A stretch of DNA of 64,000 bases from Scylla paramamosain (taxonomy: Eukaryota; Arthropoda; Malacostraca; Decapoda; Portunidae). A program made the translations under genes and the position numbers. Below, piece by piece: positions 22,949 through 35,216 of this stretch (the stretch's first letter is position 1; each line of letters begins with the position of its first letter). Where the stretch lies: NCBI RefSeq assembly GCF_035594125.1, contig NW_026973669.1, forward strand, positions 533,501 to 597,500. Reading direction: 5' to 3'. Under the pieces are notes generated by a model. The model did no database searches. It was given only the letters and a program-made list of their open reading frames with translations, and was not told the DNA's origin.

Positions 22949-23403
22949 TCAATGTTAATTAATAAAGAATAAAAGAATAAAGAATGTAAGGATTAAAAGA
23001 AGAAAAGGTTAAAAATAGATCAGAATGACTGGCCACGTGGGCACATGGTATGAAATATATGAATAATGAAACACACCGCACGTGAAATGAAATATATGAA
23101 TGATGAATATATATAATAGCAATTGTCATGACTGATAGTTGCCATCCCCACTAAAAAGGCGTCCTCGCATGTGACATTAAAAAAAATAAAAAAAATTGAG
23201 AGCAATAAGATATGTGCAGTTAATAGATAATAAATGACATCATCATAGAGAGAGTACGGAAATGATAACCTTAATAATAATATACAGACATGACAACAGA
23301 ATGTAATACATATACAACTCATATAATTAAGAGAAGTATATACATACTCGTATATACGGGATATTGAAACTGAATGGTTAAACCTTAGAGTGGGAATGAA
23401 GTT

Positions 23404-24078
23404 TCAGTCTGTAAGAAGGTGTGTGTGTGTGGTTACTCTTGAGGAGCTTTGAGGATCAGCTGAATCAAAATGAAGTGTTAACTGATGTGCACACTCATCA
23501 CCGAACATTTTGTTCACACGCTTCAAATAATCAACATGGACGATTTTTTCAACTAAGGTTTTGAGATCTAGAATTTTTGCTTTGTGGCCATGGAAATATT
23601 CGATTACATGAAGTGGTCCAGAGAATAATGGATTTAATTTAGAGTTGCGATAGTGAACTCTGGTAAAGACGATACCACCGACTTCGATGGATGACTCTGT
23701 TGCTCTCGGTTTCCGATGCAGTGAGGCGATGAATGAGCTTATGAGTGTACTGAAAATCGCGGAGACGACAGTTGATGTAGTCATCCATGTTGTAGACAGC
23801 AGTCGACGCGCTGTGAAGAAATTCATATGGAAGACGCTTATTGATACCAAACAGCACGAAATGGGGAGACTCATTGATAGTGAAGTGAACTGCTGAGTTT
23901 AGAGAGCAGGCTGGCTGAGGAAGCCATTCATCCCATGAGTGTTTTGCTTTTGTTATGTAATGCAGAACGTCAAGGATACCTATATTACAACGCTCTACTT
24001 TGCCGGTTGAACTGGGCGATTGAGGGACAATGTTACATTTCTTGTTATGAAATCCTTTACAAATCTCCTGTAAGATAG
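23404..24078 (-). pseudogene. G2 integrase, C-terminal part
   Basis: The frame reads LQEICKGFHNKKCNI, VPQSPSSTGKVERCNIGIL (the catalytic Glu of the DDE triad lies in GKVERxN), AVHFTINESPHFVLFGINKR, LPYEFL and, in the next frame, the C-terminal module HYRNSKLNPLFSGPLHVIEY and DLKTLVEKIVHVDYLKRVN. This is the usual Gypsy integrase tail. At least one frameshift falls near 23700. The integrase zinc finger and first two catalytic aspartates are absent, cut off by the J1 junction at 24079. Confidence 0.75.
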
Positions 24079-24827
24079 CGAAGACAGTCAGTTAGAGGTG
24101 AGAAGTTGATGAGACGAAAAGCTTTTGATTTCATTTTGTCTAGAAGAGCAGTATGAGTGGAACCCCCCCCCCCCCAGACATGTGAAGCATACTCCATACA
24201 TGGACGGATAAGGCCCTTGTACAGAGTTACCAGCTGGGGGGATGAGAAAAACTGGCGGAGACGTCTCAGAACGCCTAACTTCATAGAAGCTGTTTTAGCT
24301 AGATATGAAATGTGAAGTTTCCAGTTCAGATTATAAGTAAAGGACAGACCGAGGATGTTCAGTGTAGAAGAGAGGGACAGTTGAGTGTCACTGAAGAAGA
24401 GGGGATAGTTGTCTGGAAGGTTGTGTCGAGTTCATAGATGGAGGAATTGATTTTTGAGGCATTGAACAATACCAAGTTTGCTCTGCCCCAATCAGAAATT
24501 TTAGAAGGATCAGAAGTCAAGAGTTCTGTGGCTTCCCTGAGTGAAATATTTACTTCCTGAAGGGTTGGATGTCTATGAAAAGACATGGAAAAGTGCAGGG
24601 TGGTATCATCGGCGTAGGAGTGGATTGGACAAGAAGTTCGGTTTAGAAGATCATTAATGAATAATAGGAAGAGAGTGGATGACAGGACAGAACGCTGTGG
24701 AACACCACTGTTAATAGATTTAGGAGAAGAAAAGTGACCGTCTACCACAGCAGCAATAGAACGGTCAGAAAGAAAACTTGAGATGAAGTTACAGAGAGAA
24801 GGATAGAAGCCGTAGGAGGGTAGTATT

Positions 24828-26285
24828 TTGAAGCCAGAGTCAGGTTCCACCCCCTTGAGAAATGTTTTTGATTCATCCACGCAGTATTGCGGACACAGAT
24901 TGAATGAGTATTGGGCTAAGGGGCCAAACATGTTGAGCAGCATCATGGGTGTGTTACTGAGGTTCAGGGAGGAGATTGTGGGTATTGTGGGTGATATTAG
25001 TAAAATGTACCATTCAGTAGGAATGAGTGAGTTTGATCAGCACGTTCATAGATTCCTTTGGAGAGGCATGAATACTTCAAGAGAACCTGACCATTTTATG
25101 TTAACTTCAGTAACATTTGGCGATCGTCCCAGTGGCGCTATTGCGGTTATGGCTTCGAGATACACAGCTGAGACGAATAGAGAAAAATTTCCACATGTTG
25201 CCGAGTTGATTAAGGAGAATACCTATAAGGATGATGTGATTAAATCTGTTCACACGTTTCCGGAGGCACTTGCTCTGATCTCAGATACTGAAACTGTGTT
25301 AAGGGAAGGTAATTTTCATATAAACCATCGGACTGCTAATGGGGATGGGCACAGTCCTAATAACACAAACATACTGAATGTAAGCGATGCCAAGGTGTTA
25401 GGTTTGAAATGGCTTCCTTCACAGGATAATTTTGTATTCACTGTGTCTGTCAATTTTTCTAGGAAAAGAAAGGGAGTGCGTCTGTCTCCAGGAATGACTA
25501 AAGATCAATGCTTGATCGAGTTTCCACAAACCCTCACACGGAGAATGGTTCTCAGACAGGTAGCATCCATTTATGACCCTCTTGGATTTCTGCTTCCTGT
25601 CACTTTGAAGGCTAAATTATTGATGAGATCTTCAGTCATGAAAGAGGAGAGAATAGACAAGGGAAAGCTGATAGATTGGGATGAACCTTTAGATGAGGAA
25701 AATGTAAAGGCATGGCATGATTTTTTCTTAAGTTTGTATGATGCTGAGAAATTGTCATTCCCAAGATGTGTGAAACCTGTAAATGCTGTAGGTCAGCCGA
25801 TGCTGATTATTTTCTCAGATGGGTTAATGGTGGCATATGGATGTTGTGCTTATGTGAGATGGGATTTAAGCACTGGAGATTATGATGTAAACATTCTAGC
25901 AGCAAAGAATTGTATCGCCCCTATTCGGCAGATAACCATACCAAGGATGGAGCTATGTGGTGCTGTTTTGGCTTGTAGGTTGCGTCAGTGCATTGAAACA
26001 GAATCTCGGTACCAGTTCAAGGTAGTAATACATATTGTAGACTCCATGATAGTACGTTTGCAGATCCAGAAAGAGTCTCATGGTTTTACAACATTTGTTG
26101 CCTCCAGAATAGAAGAAATTCAAGATAAAACTATGACTACTGATTGGTTTTGTTTAGAATCTAAACACAGTGCAGCTGATCTGGTGACAAAACCTCATGA
26201 ACCTTGCGTGCTAGATAAAGAATCTGTGTGGTGTAAAGGTCCTGAGTTTTTATATACACCCTTTGCCGAATGGTCAAAGATGTGA
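24828..26285 (+). pseudogene. BEL/Pao reverse transcriptase and RNase H
   Basis: RT blocks: STPLRNVFDSSTQYCGHRLN, MLSSIMGVLLRFREE, GDISKMYHSVGMSEFDQH (motif A), FLWRGMNTSREPDHF, SVTFGDRPSGAIAVMASRYT and ENTYKDDVI. Motif C is YKDD where the family has YVDD. Then RMVLRQVASIYDPLGFLLPV (connection), RNase H with IIFSDGLMVAYGCCAYVRW, IPRMELCGAVLACRL and IHIVDSMIV, and KHSAADLVTKP. The first codon listed is only the first ATG after the truncation. The frame ends by frameshift at the RNase H-integrase spacer (PFAEW). Confidence 0.88.
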
Positions 26286-27819
26286 ACATGAATTGCCAGA
26301 TAGGAAAGCTGTAGTTCTTACTAGTGTAGCTAAGGAGGGATTACTGAGTGACATAAATTTAGGAAATTTCAACAGCTATCAGAAGTTATTGAAGGTTACC
26401 AGTAGACTAATAAGATGTGCTAAAGATAGATCATTCAAGGGACTCTTTGTTAAACCCTCTGTAGAAGAATTAAAGTCGGCAGAAAGTCTGTGGATAAAGG
26501 CAGCACAGTTAGATTTTGGTGATTGGAAAGTGAGATTTAAAACTCTGTGACCTACTCTTTCGGATGGAGTAATAACGGTGTGTCAGAGAATAGCAAAATG
26601 GTTGAAAGATAACTGGAACCAAGAAAAATTCATATTAATGCCTTCTGCCCATGCTTTCACAAAATTATACATGACATATATTCATCAGATTGATCATGGG
26701 GGAATAGACTCCACACTAGCAACGCTACAGTCAAGGTTTTGGGTCCCAGGAGCTAGGAGAATATTAAAATCAATAAAGAAAAAATGCGTGATGTGTAGAA
26801 GATTTGAAAGAAACATTGAGGATCAATGCATGGGCCAAGTCAGTACTGAACGTATGAAGCCATCACCTCCATTCTACCACACTGTTGTTGACTTGTTTGG
26901 CCCGTTTGTTATAAAGGATGCTGTTAGACGCAGAGTTCGTGGGAAATGCTTTGGGATTATTTTCACTTGCTTGGATTCAAGGGCAGTGCACCTGGACATC
27001 ACTGAAAACTACAGCACTGAGACGTTCTTGGGTAGTTTGAGGAGATTTGTTAGTAACAGGGGTTATCCACAAACCATTCATTCAGACAATGGCACACAGC
27101 TGGTTGCTGCTAACAAGGAGCTACGCGAGGTAGCTAAAGATTTGGATTTAGATGTCGTATCCAGATTTGGAAACAGTAATGGTATACAGTGGTCATTCAA
27201 CAAGTCCAGTGATGCCCCATGGTTGAATGGCGCTTGTGAAAGCTTGATTAGACTTGTGAAGAATGGCATATCAAAATCCATAGGAGATGGCATTCTCACT
27301 TTCAGTGAACTTCAGACTGTGGTGTATGAAGTGGCTAACCTGTTGAACAGTAGACCAATTGGCATTAAACCAGGATATGATGTTGAATTGGGAATATATT
27401 TATGTCCAAACGATTTGCTATTAGGACACAATAACATGGGAGTGTCTCCTGGCATACTTAGCAATGATGTAGGTTCAAAGGTTAGAATGGATTTTATACA
27501 AAGTATAGTAAGCTCCTTTTGGAAAAGGTGGCAACGGGATTATTTTCCTACACTGCTTGTGAGACAGAAATGGCATGTGGAAAGGAGGAATATGAAACCA
27601 GGAGATATAGTGATTGTCCAAGACTCCAATCCCATCAGGGGCAAGTGGAGACTGGCTCAGGTTACTAAAGTAGAGCAGGGCAGAGATGGCAAAGTAAGAG
27701 AAGTTCAGTTAAGGTACAAATTATGTAAAGATGGTGCTGACTATAAGGGTGTTAGGGATAAAACAATGTGTAGATCTGTTCACAGACTGGTGGTATTACT
27801 TCCTGTAGAAGAATTGTAA
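26263..27819 (+). pseudogene. BEL/Pao integrase with N-terminal spacer, one internal stop
   Basis: A single frame with one TGA at 26548-26550. Counting from the GTG at 26578: zinc-binding H36, H40, C70 and C73 (YIHQIDHGG, CVMCRRF), then the catalytic triad D105 (TVVDLFGPF), D170 (IHSDNGTQL) and E221 (LNGACESLIR), spaced as in BEL integrases. The C-terminal part includes VGSKVRMDFIQSIVSSFWKR, PGDIVIVQDSN and the SH3-like RGKWRLAQVTKVEQGRDGKV. All catalytic residues are intact. It would insert the cDNA copy of the element into the genome. Confidence 0.9.
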
Positions 27820-27851
27820 AGGTTATATGCATCTTTCTTTGGAGGTGAGAG

Positions 27852-28540
27852 TGTATCATGAATGATATTTATGGGTTTGTTGTATTTCTGGGAAGGGTTG
27901 TTTCCACGTATGTAGTGTGTCTATTGTTCGTTCGCTGACGTGGCAGCGTCTCGGTGATACCAGTCAGGCAGGCCTGAGCCAGTCCTGCCGCTCCACACCC
28001 CTTGGATAGGTCACCCTGCTACCGTGCTGCTCGTAGGCAAGGTGACGGTGACTTTGTCTCTTGTGTGTTTGGATGTGGTGGAGTAAGGTGCCCACGGTGT
28101 GGAGCCGGTGCAAGGGCCTAGGACTGCTTTGGGATCCCCAGGACCAGTAGTGTTACGCTGCATGGTAACACTCCGGGTGGTAACGAGTGCAGATTTGAGG
28201 CGGCAGTCCAGCACGGCTTAGGACGAGAGTGCTATAGGGCCACCGAAGTATGTATGCCTTTCAGTGTGTGACTATTTACATACGTGTGTATAGAGATATT
28301 AATCCGGGGATCTGGTACATTTTCATTACTTCTCGGGGATTTTTCATCACTACCAGCATTAATAGAGTGATGATTGGGGTTCGGTCAGCACTGGGTCTGT
28401 TATGAGATTATCATTGTGAGTTTTATTTTTATTGTATTGGCCAGGACCACATTGTCATTTACAACTGTCTTATTGTAATGTAATTTACAGGTTGAAATTA
28501 AACATTTGACAACGCTCAACCCGGCTATTCTCGTCCTACA
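27852..28540 (+). repeat. 3' LTR of the BEL/Pao element
   Basis: A purine-rich GGAGGTGAGAG at 27841-27851 precedes TGTATCATGAATG. The segment ends with CGTCCTACA at 28540, exactly where J1 sequence resumes (AAAGCTTTGTGCC). TG..CA ends and a polypurine tract fit an LTR of 689 bp. No second LTR survives for comparison, so the 5' boundary is inferred. Confidence 0.7.
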
Positions 28541-29360
28541 AAAGCTTTGTGCCAGACTATCAAAAGGTTTTGATATGTCCAAGGCAACAGCAAAAGTTTC
28601 ACCAAAATCTCTAAAAGAGGATGACCAAGACTCAGTAAGGAAGCCAGAAGATCACCAGTGGAGCGGCCTTGACAGAACCCATACTGGCGACCAGATAGAA
28701 GGTTGTGAAGTGATAGATGTTTAAGAATCTTCCTGTTGAGGATAGATTCAAAAACTTGAGATAGGCAAGAAATTAAAGCAATAGGACGGTAGTTTGAGGG
28801 ATTAAAACGGTCACCCTTTTTAGGAACTGGCTGAATGTAGGCAAACTTCCAGCAAGAAGGAAAGATGTTGACAGACAGACAGCTGAAAGAGTTTGACTAG
28901 GCAAGGTGCAAGCACGGGGGCAGTTTCGGAGAACAATAGGAGGGACCTCATCGGGTCCATAAGCCTTCCGAGGGTTTAGACTAGCGAGGGCATGGAAAAC
29001 ATCACTGGGAAGAATTTTAATGGGTAGCATGAAGTAGTGAGAGGGTAGAGGAGAGGGAGGAACAAGCCCTGAATCGTTCAAGATAGAGTTTTTAGCAAAG
29101 GTTTGAGCAAAGAGTTTAGTTTTAGAAATAGATGTGATAGCAGTGGTGCCATCTGGCTGAAATAAAGGAGGAAAAGAAGAAGAAGCAAAGTTATTGGAGA
29201 TATTTTGGGCTAGATGCCAGAAGTCACGAGGGGAGTTAGATCTTGAAAGGTTTTGACACTTTCTGTTAATGAAGGAGTTTTTGGCTAGTTGGAGAACAGA
29301 CTTGGCATGGTTCCGGGCAGAAATATAAAGTGCATGAGATTCTGGTGATGGAAGGCTTAA

Positions 29361-30475
29361 TGTCTGAATGTTGATGATTCTTTATTTCATCCATGGTTGG
29401 CATGGCAGGATTCTCTGTGATGGCTGTGATAGTGGCAACATTCCGTGAGGGTGCATCGGCCACTGAGTTCGCCTTACTGGGAATGTATGGAAATAAAGGA
29501 ATGAAGTCTTGAATCGTGAGATGCCAGCGAGCAAATTGAGCTGTGAAATTGCCTTTGAAGGTCTCTGTGATAGCATAATGAACAGTGTGGACATGAATTT
29601 TATAGCCTAATGTGAGTTCACGAAAATTATATAACGCCCAGATCACAGCGAGACTTTCACGCTTCGTGACGTCATATTTTTGCTCTGCCTTATTGAGAAG
29701 TCTGTTAGCATACGCTAATCGCTATGCTTACCTAGGGAATCCTTTTACATGAGAACAGCACCGATTCCAAAGCCTGAATCCTCAGTGTATAAGAGTAAAT
29801 CTTTCCCGAAAGTAAGAAAAGCAAGGACACAAAGCAGTTTTGAGATCAAAGGCATTTTGTTCCTTTTCAAACCAGATGAATGTAACGCTTTTCATGAGCA
29901 AATGAGTGAAGGGTTGAGCGGTAAAACTGAAGTTTTTGATGAACTGTCGATGAAATCTAGCAAGACCGATGAATTGCCAGATCTGATCGATATTAGTAGG
30001 AATAGGGAAATTTTTCACAGCATTTACCTTGTCATCTAAAGTGTGAAGACCATCTCTGTTGACTTTATAGCCAAGGAATTTAATTTGCTGTTTATAAAAC
30101 GATCATTTGCTGATTTTGATTTTCAAGTCAGGAAAGCGTGATAGAACGAGAGACAATGTGTGAAAATGCTCTTGTAGAGCCTTTGATGCAATGATAACGT
30201 CATCAAGGAAGCAGAACACACTTCTACCGATGAGACCTGAGATAAAGACCGTGATAAAGACATTGATAAGAGTACTTTTCTGTGAGGTAAGGTAATTTTC
30301 CCAGATATAACACTGAGATTAATATCAGGAGGTAATGCAGTGCTGTGATTCTGAGAAGAGGAAGAGTGTCTCCTAAATACATCCATCTTGATAAGGTTAA
30401 CCGTAGCACCCGTTTCAAAGAAAGCTTTGTATGATGCAGAGTGAGTGACACGTAACATCTGTGACAATGCCAATG
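29361..30475 (-). pseudogene. G2 protease, reverse transcriptase and RNase H remnants
   Basis: In minus-strand order: protease start SYKAFFETGATVNLIKMDVF (FDTGA changed to FETGA), a short RT remnant with SVFCFLDDVIIASKAL (YLDD-type motif C), IKFLGYKVNRDGLHTLDDKV, IWQFIGLARFHRQFIKNFS (connection), and RNase H with ESLAVIWALYNFRELTLGY, HYAITETFKGNF and SKANSVADAPSRNV. Most of the RT fingers and palm, including motif A, are deleted between protease and FLDD. Frame changes occur at about 30220, 30020 and 29700. Confidence 0.8.
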
Positions 30476-30589
30476 AATAATCCAGAATATCTAATGTTAA
30501 AAGAAGTGCTGAGTTAGGAGGACGAGCGAAGCATACCTTGTGTTTTGTTCGATTTTTAGGTACATAAGAAGGTGAGGATTTGAGGATTG

Positions 30590-31619
30590 ATAATGATGTT
30601 ATGATGCACTGGCCAGAGAAGGGCGCGAAGTGTTTTCCGACAATGTTTGCTGAGCAGCCTGAGACTGTGCAGGATAATGCCTACAGTCTTGAAAGAAATT
30701 ACCTACCCTTTTGTGGAAGGAACAGAATGCATCAGGATTGAATGAGTGTTTTCTTGAGCTATCAAGAACACTGCGCGAGAACATGACCAGACAACTTGCG
30801 ACGGGTGCAAGTTACATTTCTTGATCTCGATTTCGGTCGAGTGTATCGATAACTAGAAGAGGATGTACATCTAGTGTAACGTCTACTGTAGTAGGAGAGT
30901 AACATCTCTACTGTAGTAGGAGTAGTAGTGTAACGTCTAACGTAGTAGGAGAGGAAGAACGAGGAGGTGGGTGATGAAGTGAGATGAAAGAGTCATGTGA
31001 AGAAGTATCAAGTAACTGAACAGACTCAGTATTGGGAAGAGATGTCACTTGCGACCTGGAAATTGGGAACGTCAAGGAAGATGGTAAACAAAAGATAAGC
31101 TATGAGTTTTTTTTTTTTTAACTCATCCTTTGACAGTGAGTCACCTGGAAACTAATTGAAGTCTTGAAGATGAGTGACCAATTCTGAGCTCAGAGAGGAA
31201 GCAATGTTTTCTGCCTTGTAAGTATTAGTTTGTGAGCGATAGATTTTAAGAGTTTGAGGAGAAAATGGGTGGCTCCAAGCTTTGAATAACTCTGGAAATG
31301 ATGTCTGAGGTGAGTGGTGAAGTCATCAAAGGTAGTGAGAGAAGCAAATTTATCAGATTTCACAAACAGGCCAGCAAGACTCCAAGGCTCATGACAGATA
31401 AGTTATTTCAAAATGGATATTCTCTCCTTATCGAATGTGGCTGAACGTCTAATACATTCCTCCTCAATCCTCCAAATAAACTGATGAACAGTTTCTGTGC
31501 CAGCCCACTAAAAAATTTTATGAGATTCGTGAATGAAGGTGATGTGAGCTGTGGTAGTGGTTTCAGTAGATATTTTGGCAGATAGTGATGTAGATAGTGC
31601 AGACTGTGAGCGTGTTTTC
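30590..31619 (-). pseudogene. G2 Gag remnant
   Basis: ATG at 31619 begins MKTRSQSALSTSLSAKI and the frame continues HITFIHESHKIF before a stop. Further blocks are FIWRIEEECIRRSATFDKER, CHEPWSLAGLFVKSDKFASL and, near the end, CSFHKRVGNFFQDCRHY, a CCHC-like zinc knuckle with His for its second Cys (CxxHxxxGxxxxxC). The order and the 'W.G...F...' pattern are those of Gypsy Gag. There are many stops. Upstream of the ATG, 31676-31725 is a 25-bp unit (ACACAGAATAGCACACA..) repeated twice. Confidence 0.55.
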
Positions 31620-31984
31620 ATAAGGGATGTGAATCGCACAGATAATCAATGAATAATATGCACACAAATATAAAACACACAGAATAGCACACAATATGAT
31701 AACACAGAATAGCACACACCATGATAAGACAGACACCTTGAAGCAGCAGCAGGGCCTGGCCATTGACAGCACCATCCCTTCCCACTCACCACACCTAGCA
31801 GTAAGATAGTGACAAGAGGAAGGGACAAGGCAGAGCTACTTATTATTGGCCCACTTATCCAACAAAACGAGTATTCCAGACCCAACCAGCACTTCACCCT
31901 GAATCCCAGTGCTGACCACTGCAGGGCTGGACACCCTGCACATCGACACGGAGTATGTGATGGCTCTGCTCTTACATCAAAAAG

Positions 31985-32345
31985 GCCCACCACCTCCTCA
32001 ATTCGAGGCAGTTTGGGTTCAGACAGGTTACTCCTAAGCTCTGCGGAGTGTAGCACCGCAATCGACAGCAGGAGAGAGGTGTTTGTCATCGCCTTGGACA
32101 TCGCTGGCGCCTTCGACAGATAGTGGCACAAGGGAGTGACCTCGGCGTGTGTGGTGGACTGCTGCACGTTCTAGAGGACTACCTTCACGGCAGAACCCTT
32201 CACACAGTAGTCAACGGTCACTCGTGTTCCCAACACCCTGTCAATGCTAGCGTGCCTCAGGGCAGTGTCCTCAGTCTTTTGTTATGGTGTGTATACTTCA
32301 GCGATATACTGCAACTGGTGCCCGAAGATTAGGCGTATGCAGAGT
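31985..32345 (+). pseudogene. Non-LTR RT palm fragment, separate family
   Basis: Reads RQFGFRQ near 32010, then, in another frame, EVFVIALDIAGAFDR (motif A) with a TAG directly after it, WHKGV, GLLHVLEDYLHGRTLHTVVNG and [20 protein letters not shown] (motif B), ending before motif C. The residues differ from J1 and the other RTs here. About 360 bp survive, with two frameshifts and a stop. The preceding 31726-31984 shows no clear coding signal. Confidence 0.75.
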
Positions 32346-32926
32346 GTCATGTTATTGCCTGAGTTTACCCTGAAAAGGAACACGATTTCTTAGTGTCTCC
32401 CGTGTTCCGTTTTCCTTCTGAACATGTCTTTATTCCTATAACAGTTATTAGTTAGTATAACGCTTATTTACTAATATCATGTATTATTCTCTTCATAATT
32501 TAAGTTCTTTATATGTATGTATATGTAAGGGAAAAGGTGTATTTGAAGTGGAATATGTTGAGGGGAGAGGCGATACCTGTTTGGCTTTTGTACTAAATCG
32601 GTAAATTCTTCTTAAGACAGAGCGCCTAGAGGCTCTGAGGGGATTGAAAGGGTGGCGTTCTCAGGGGATAAATACGGGTGTGGTGTGGTGATGGAGTGTG
32701 TGTGTGGAGGTATTAGTGATGTGGCGGTATGACCCTGATATCCAAGATCAGGTTGGTGAGTCATTTGTGGTACCAAGAGCTCTTGTCCGCTGAAATTCGG
32801 TCGGTAAGTTGTGTCGGTGACGTAACGCTGAGGGGCAGCGTAGGGCAGAGACGCAGCCATTTTGTGGTTAAGGCTGCGGTGGTGGTGTGGCGTCATTTGT
32901 GCCTTTGGGGGTGGTGTTATTGGTGT
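32346..32926. other. Unassigned stretch
   Basis: No coding, splice or repeat signature that I can support, apart from short GT-rich runs near 32670-32710. It sits between an RT fragment and a J1 fragment. Confidence 0.5.
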
Positions 32927-33533
32927 CTTCCAGCAAGAGGGAGAGGTAGATGTTGACAGACAGAGCTGAAAGAGTTTGACTAAGCAAGGTGCAAGCACGG
33001 AGGCACAGTTTCGGACAACAATAGGAGGGACCCCATCAGGTCCATAAGACTTCCGAGGGTTTAGGCCAGCAAGGGCATGGAAAATGGGTAGCATGAAGTA
33101 GTGAGAGGGTGTAGGAGAGGGAGGAACCTGAATCGTCCAAGGTAGAGTTTTTGGCGAACGTCTGAGCGAAGAGTTCAGCTTTAGAGAGATGTGATAGCAG
33201 TGGTGCCATCTGGTTTAAATAAAGGAGGGAAAGAAGAAGAAGCAAAGTTATTGGAGATAATTTTGGCTAGATGCCAGAAGTCATGAGGGGAGTCAGATCT
33301 TGAAAGATTTTCACACTTTCTGTTAATGAAGGAGTTTTTGGCTAATTGGAGAACAGACTTGGCATGGTTTCGGGCAGAAATATAAAGTGCATGAGATTCT
33401 GGTGATGGAAGGCTTAAGTACCTTTTGTGGGCCACCTCTCTATCACGTATAGCACGAGAACAGGCCGTGTTAAATAAAGGTTTGGGAGCTTTAGGTCGAG
33501 AAAAAGAGTGAGGAATGTACGCCTCCATGCCAG
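32927..33533 (-). mobile_element. J1 internal fragment
   Basis: Collinear with J1 from [20 protein letters not shown] (33530) to [19 protein letters not shown] (32927). It has a small deletion near 33087 (before [11 protein letters not shown]) and frame changes at 33095 and 33190. Both ends are internal J1 positions. The right end is replaced by a (TAGA)n tract (33531-33551). The following 33552-33865 is AT-rich and is probably the 3' UTR of the LINE 'P'. Confidence 0.85.
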
Positions 33534-33865
33534 ATAGATAGATAGATAGATATCTTATTGACCACAGCAAACAGATAATACCAATGGATTGTACATAATA
33601 GTATTACATAATCTACAAGATAATATTAAATTATTATCACTTCCTAACTCTAGTCCATCATCTATTAGTTACTAGAAGTCTATTATTACAAAATAAACGA
33701 GCTAAACATAAACACTGGAGAAATATCTATTCTTAGGACCCTTGTTTATAAAATATATATAAACAATCATATTCATGACATCTACGCACTACTATAATTA
33801 TCAAATCCTCACTAATCCCACAATCGTGTGAAACATATTAAATACAAGTATAATTTATTACTTCT

Positions 33866-34985
33866 TTAATATATGGTCAAAATGTTATGAACAATCTTAC
33901 ACATAATCTCTGGCGTAAACTGATCCCCAAACAATTGTTCTAAAGTGGAGAACTGGTATTGATCCCTAAGTTGTTGTGTTAACTGACAATCCTGCACTAC
34001 ATGTCTCTCTGTTTGTAACCCTCCACACACACACACACAGCCTCTCATTTACCTCCAGTCGACCTCTGTTTCTTTGATTCCACCTGCCAGTCTCACACGC
34101 TAAACTATGCCCACTTACTCGAAACTGTGTGAATGATACTCTATGAATATCATTTACTGCATGCTTCACTGTATATATACGGTGTACCAATAAATCTGGG
34201 TTAATATCCTTATATGCTGTGAGTCTTGAGGAGTTACTGTTTACCATGTCATCTTTTAATTTCTGCATTACCAAGCTCAACTCCGGTACATTCGTGTTGA
34301 TCATCTCTCTGACGGTCCGACTGGTTGGAGTGTTAGAGTTCACTGTTATCCTAATTGTGAAGGCTAATGGATCATCATCATATCCTGACCTCTCATGCCA
34401 CATACTATATAAAAATTTGTGTTGTCTGTGCCTGATTAAGTCCTTGAAAGGTGGATACCCTGACTCCACTTAGCAAATGTCATTACATGTTAGTTTTCTC
34501 ACTCCTAATAATCTTTTTAGACACCAATTGTACAACTTCACCATCGTTTTCAGATCAGCTCCTATCCAAGATTCACAACCATAAATTAGTGATGACATGA
34601 GAGCTGCATCAAATACACGCTTCTTTATCACAAACGGAATATCATTATTTTTCGTGACGAAAGACACAAACTTTAACACATGTGACATCTTACTATTAGC
34701 ATGGACTTTGACGGCAGAGGTGGTTGAACCATCGCTGGTAAACGGTGACCCTAAATACACATATGTGTCACAATGTTCCACCACCAAGTCGTCCACCACC
34801 AAAGGTTCACGATCCCTCTCATTGCCGCTTATCACAAAAAACTTTGTCTTGGATTGGTTAACTTTCATGCCATATTCTGTACAATAATCTTGTAACAAAG
34901 ATACCTTTCTCATCATATTTGCCCTTGTTGTCGATAATAGCACCGTTGTTAGCACATAGTGTAGGGAACCATTGTAACTGTAGAT
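33866..34985 (-). pseudogene. LINE P reverse transcriptase, C-terminal part
   Basis: Starts at motif C, which reads HYVLTTVLLSTTRANMMRKV where relatives have YADDTVLLS, so both catalytic aspartates are lost. It continues NQSKTKFFVISGNERDREPL, YVYLGSPFTSDGSTTSAVKV, LMSSLIYGCESWIGADLKTM, VESGYPPFKDLIRHRQHKF, VSFTQFRVSGHSLACETGRW and a terminal CVCGGLQTERHVVQDC zinc-like motif (CxC..H..C). The frame changes near 34465 (after CNDIC) and 34040. Such C-terminal modules follow the thumb in several LINE clades and help bind template RNA. Confidence 0.8.
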
Positions 34986-35216
34986 TCGAACCTTCTCGAA
35001 GCATATGTGGAAATTTCCTATTCTGACGCCCGCTGGGAGTAGTGTCTAATTACTGTTTCTTCTCCTAGTTTACTGGTAAATATTAAGATAGGGATGGCTA
35101 TTATATGCAATATAAAATAATAATTAATAACTGTAAATGTTAAACTATATGCATAGGCAATAGCTAGATAGAATAACTCATATGTGAAATATGATCCTGT
35201 GAAATCTATCACCTAC

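Larger units (their letters stand above)
24825..28540 (+). mobile_element. BEL/Pao LTR retrotransposon, 5' deleted
   Basis: Plus-strand pol (RT, RNase H, integrase) followed by one LTR ending at 28540. The element begins abruptly inside RT at the J1 junction, so the 5' LTR, gag, protease and RT start are gone together with a few J1 bases. Only two lesions disturb the remaining 3-kb pol: a frameshift near 26270 and a TGA at 26548. It is the most recent layer of the G2/J1/BEL nest. Confidence 0.85.
24079..29360 (-). mobile_element. J1 LINE fragment in G2, split by a BEL/Pao element
   Basis: The right part (29360-28541) runs from [20 protein letters not shown] through [19 protein letters not shown] to FDxxWHKA. 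The left part (24824-24079) resumes at [17 protein letters not shown] and runs through SGVPQRSVLSS (PQGS changed to PQRS), [11 protein letters not shown] and RLINFSPLTDCL. Joined, they are collinear with J1 except for about 14 lost bases, so one J1 was split by the intervening element. Both outer ends are internal J1 positions; the 3' tail is missing, which simple target-primed insertion does not explain. Confidence 0.85.
23404..31619 (-). mobile_element. Gypsy-type LTR retrotransposon G2, split by nested insertions
   Basis: On the minus strand the parts occur in Gypsy order: gag (31619-30590), protease, RT and RNase H (30475-29361), then an interruption (29360-24079) and the integrase C-terminal half (24078-23404). 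The interruption is a J1 fragment that itself contains a BEL/Pao element. The N-terminal half of the integrase is missing, so sequence was lost at the insertion. LTRs were not identified. That the two halves are one element is inferred from order, strand and complementary content. Confidence 0.7.

Noticed and set aside
31646..32167. 173-codon minus-strand open frame with hydrophobic Cys-rich C-terminus
   Set aside because: It overlaps, antisense, the plus-strand RT fragment with clear motifs (LDIAGAFDR, VPQGSVL); it is a shadow frame.
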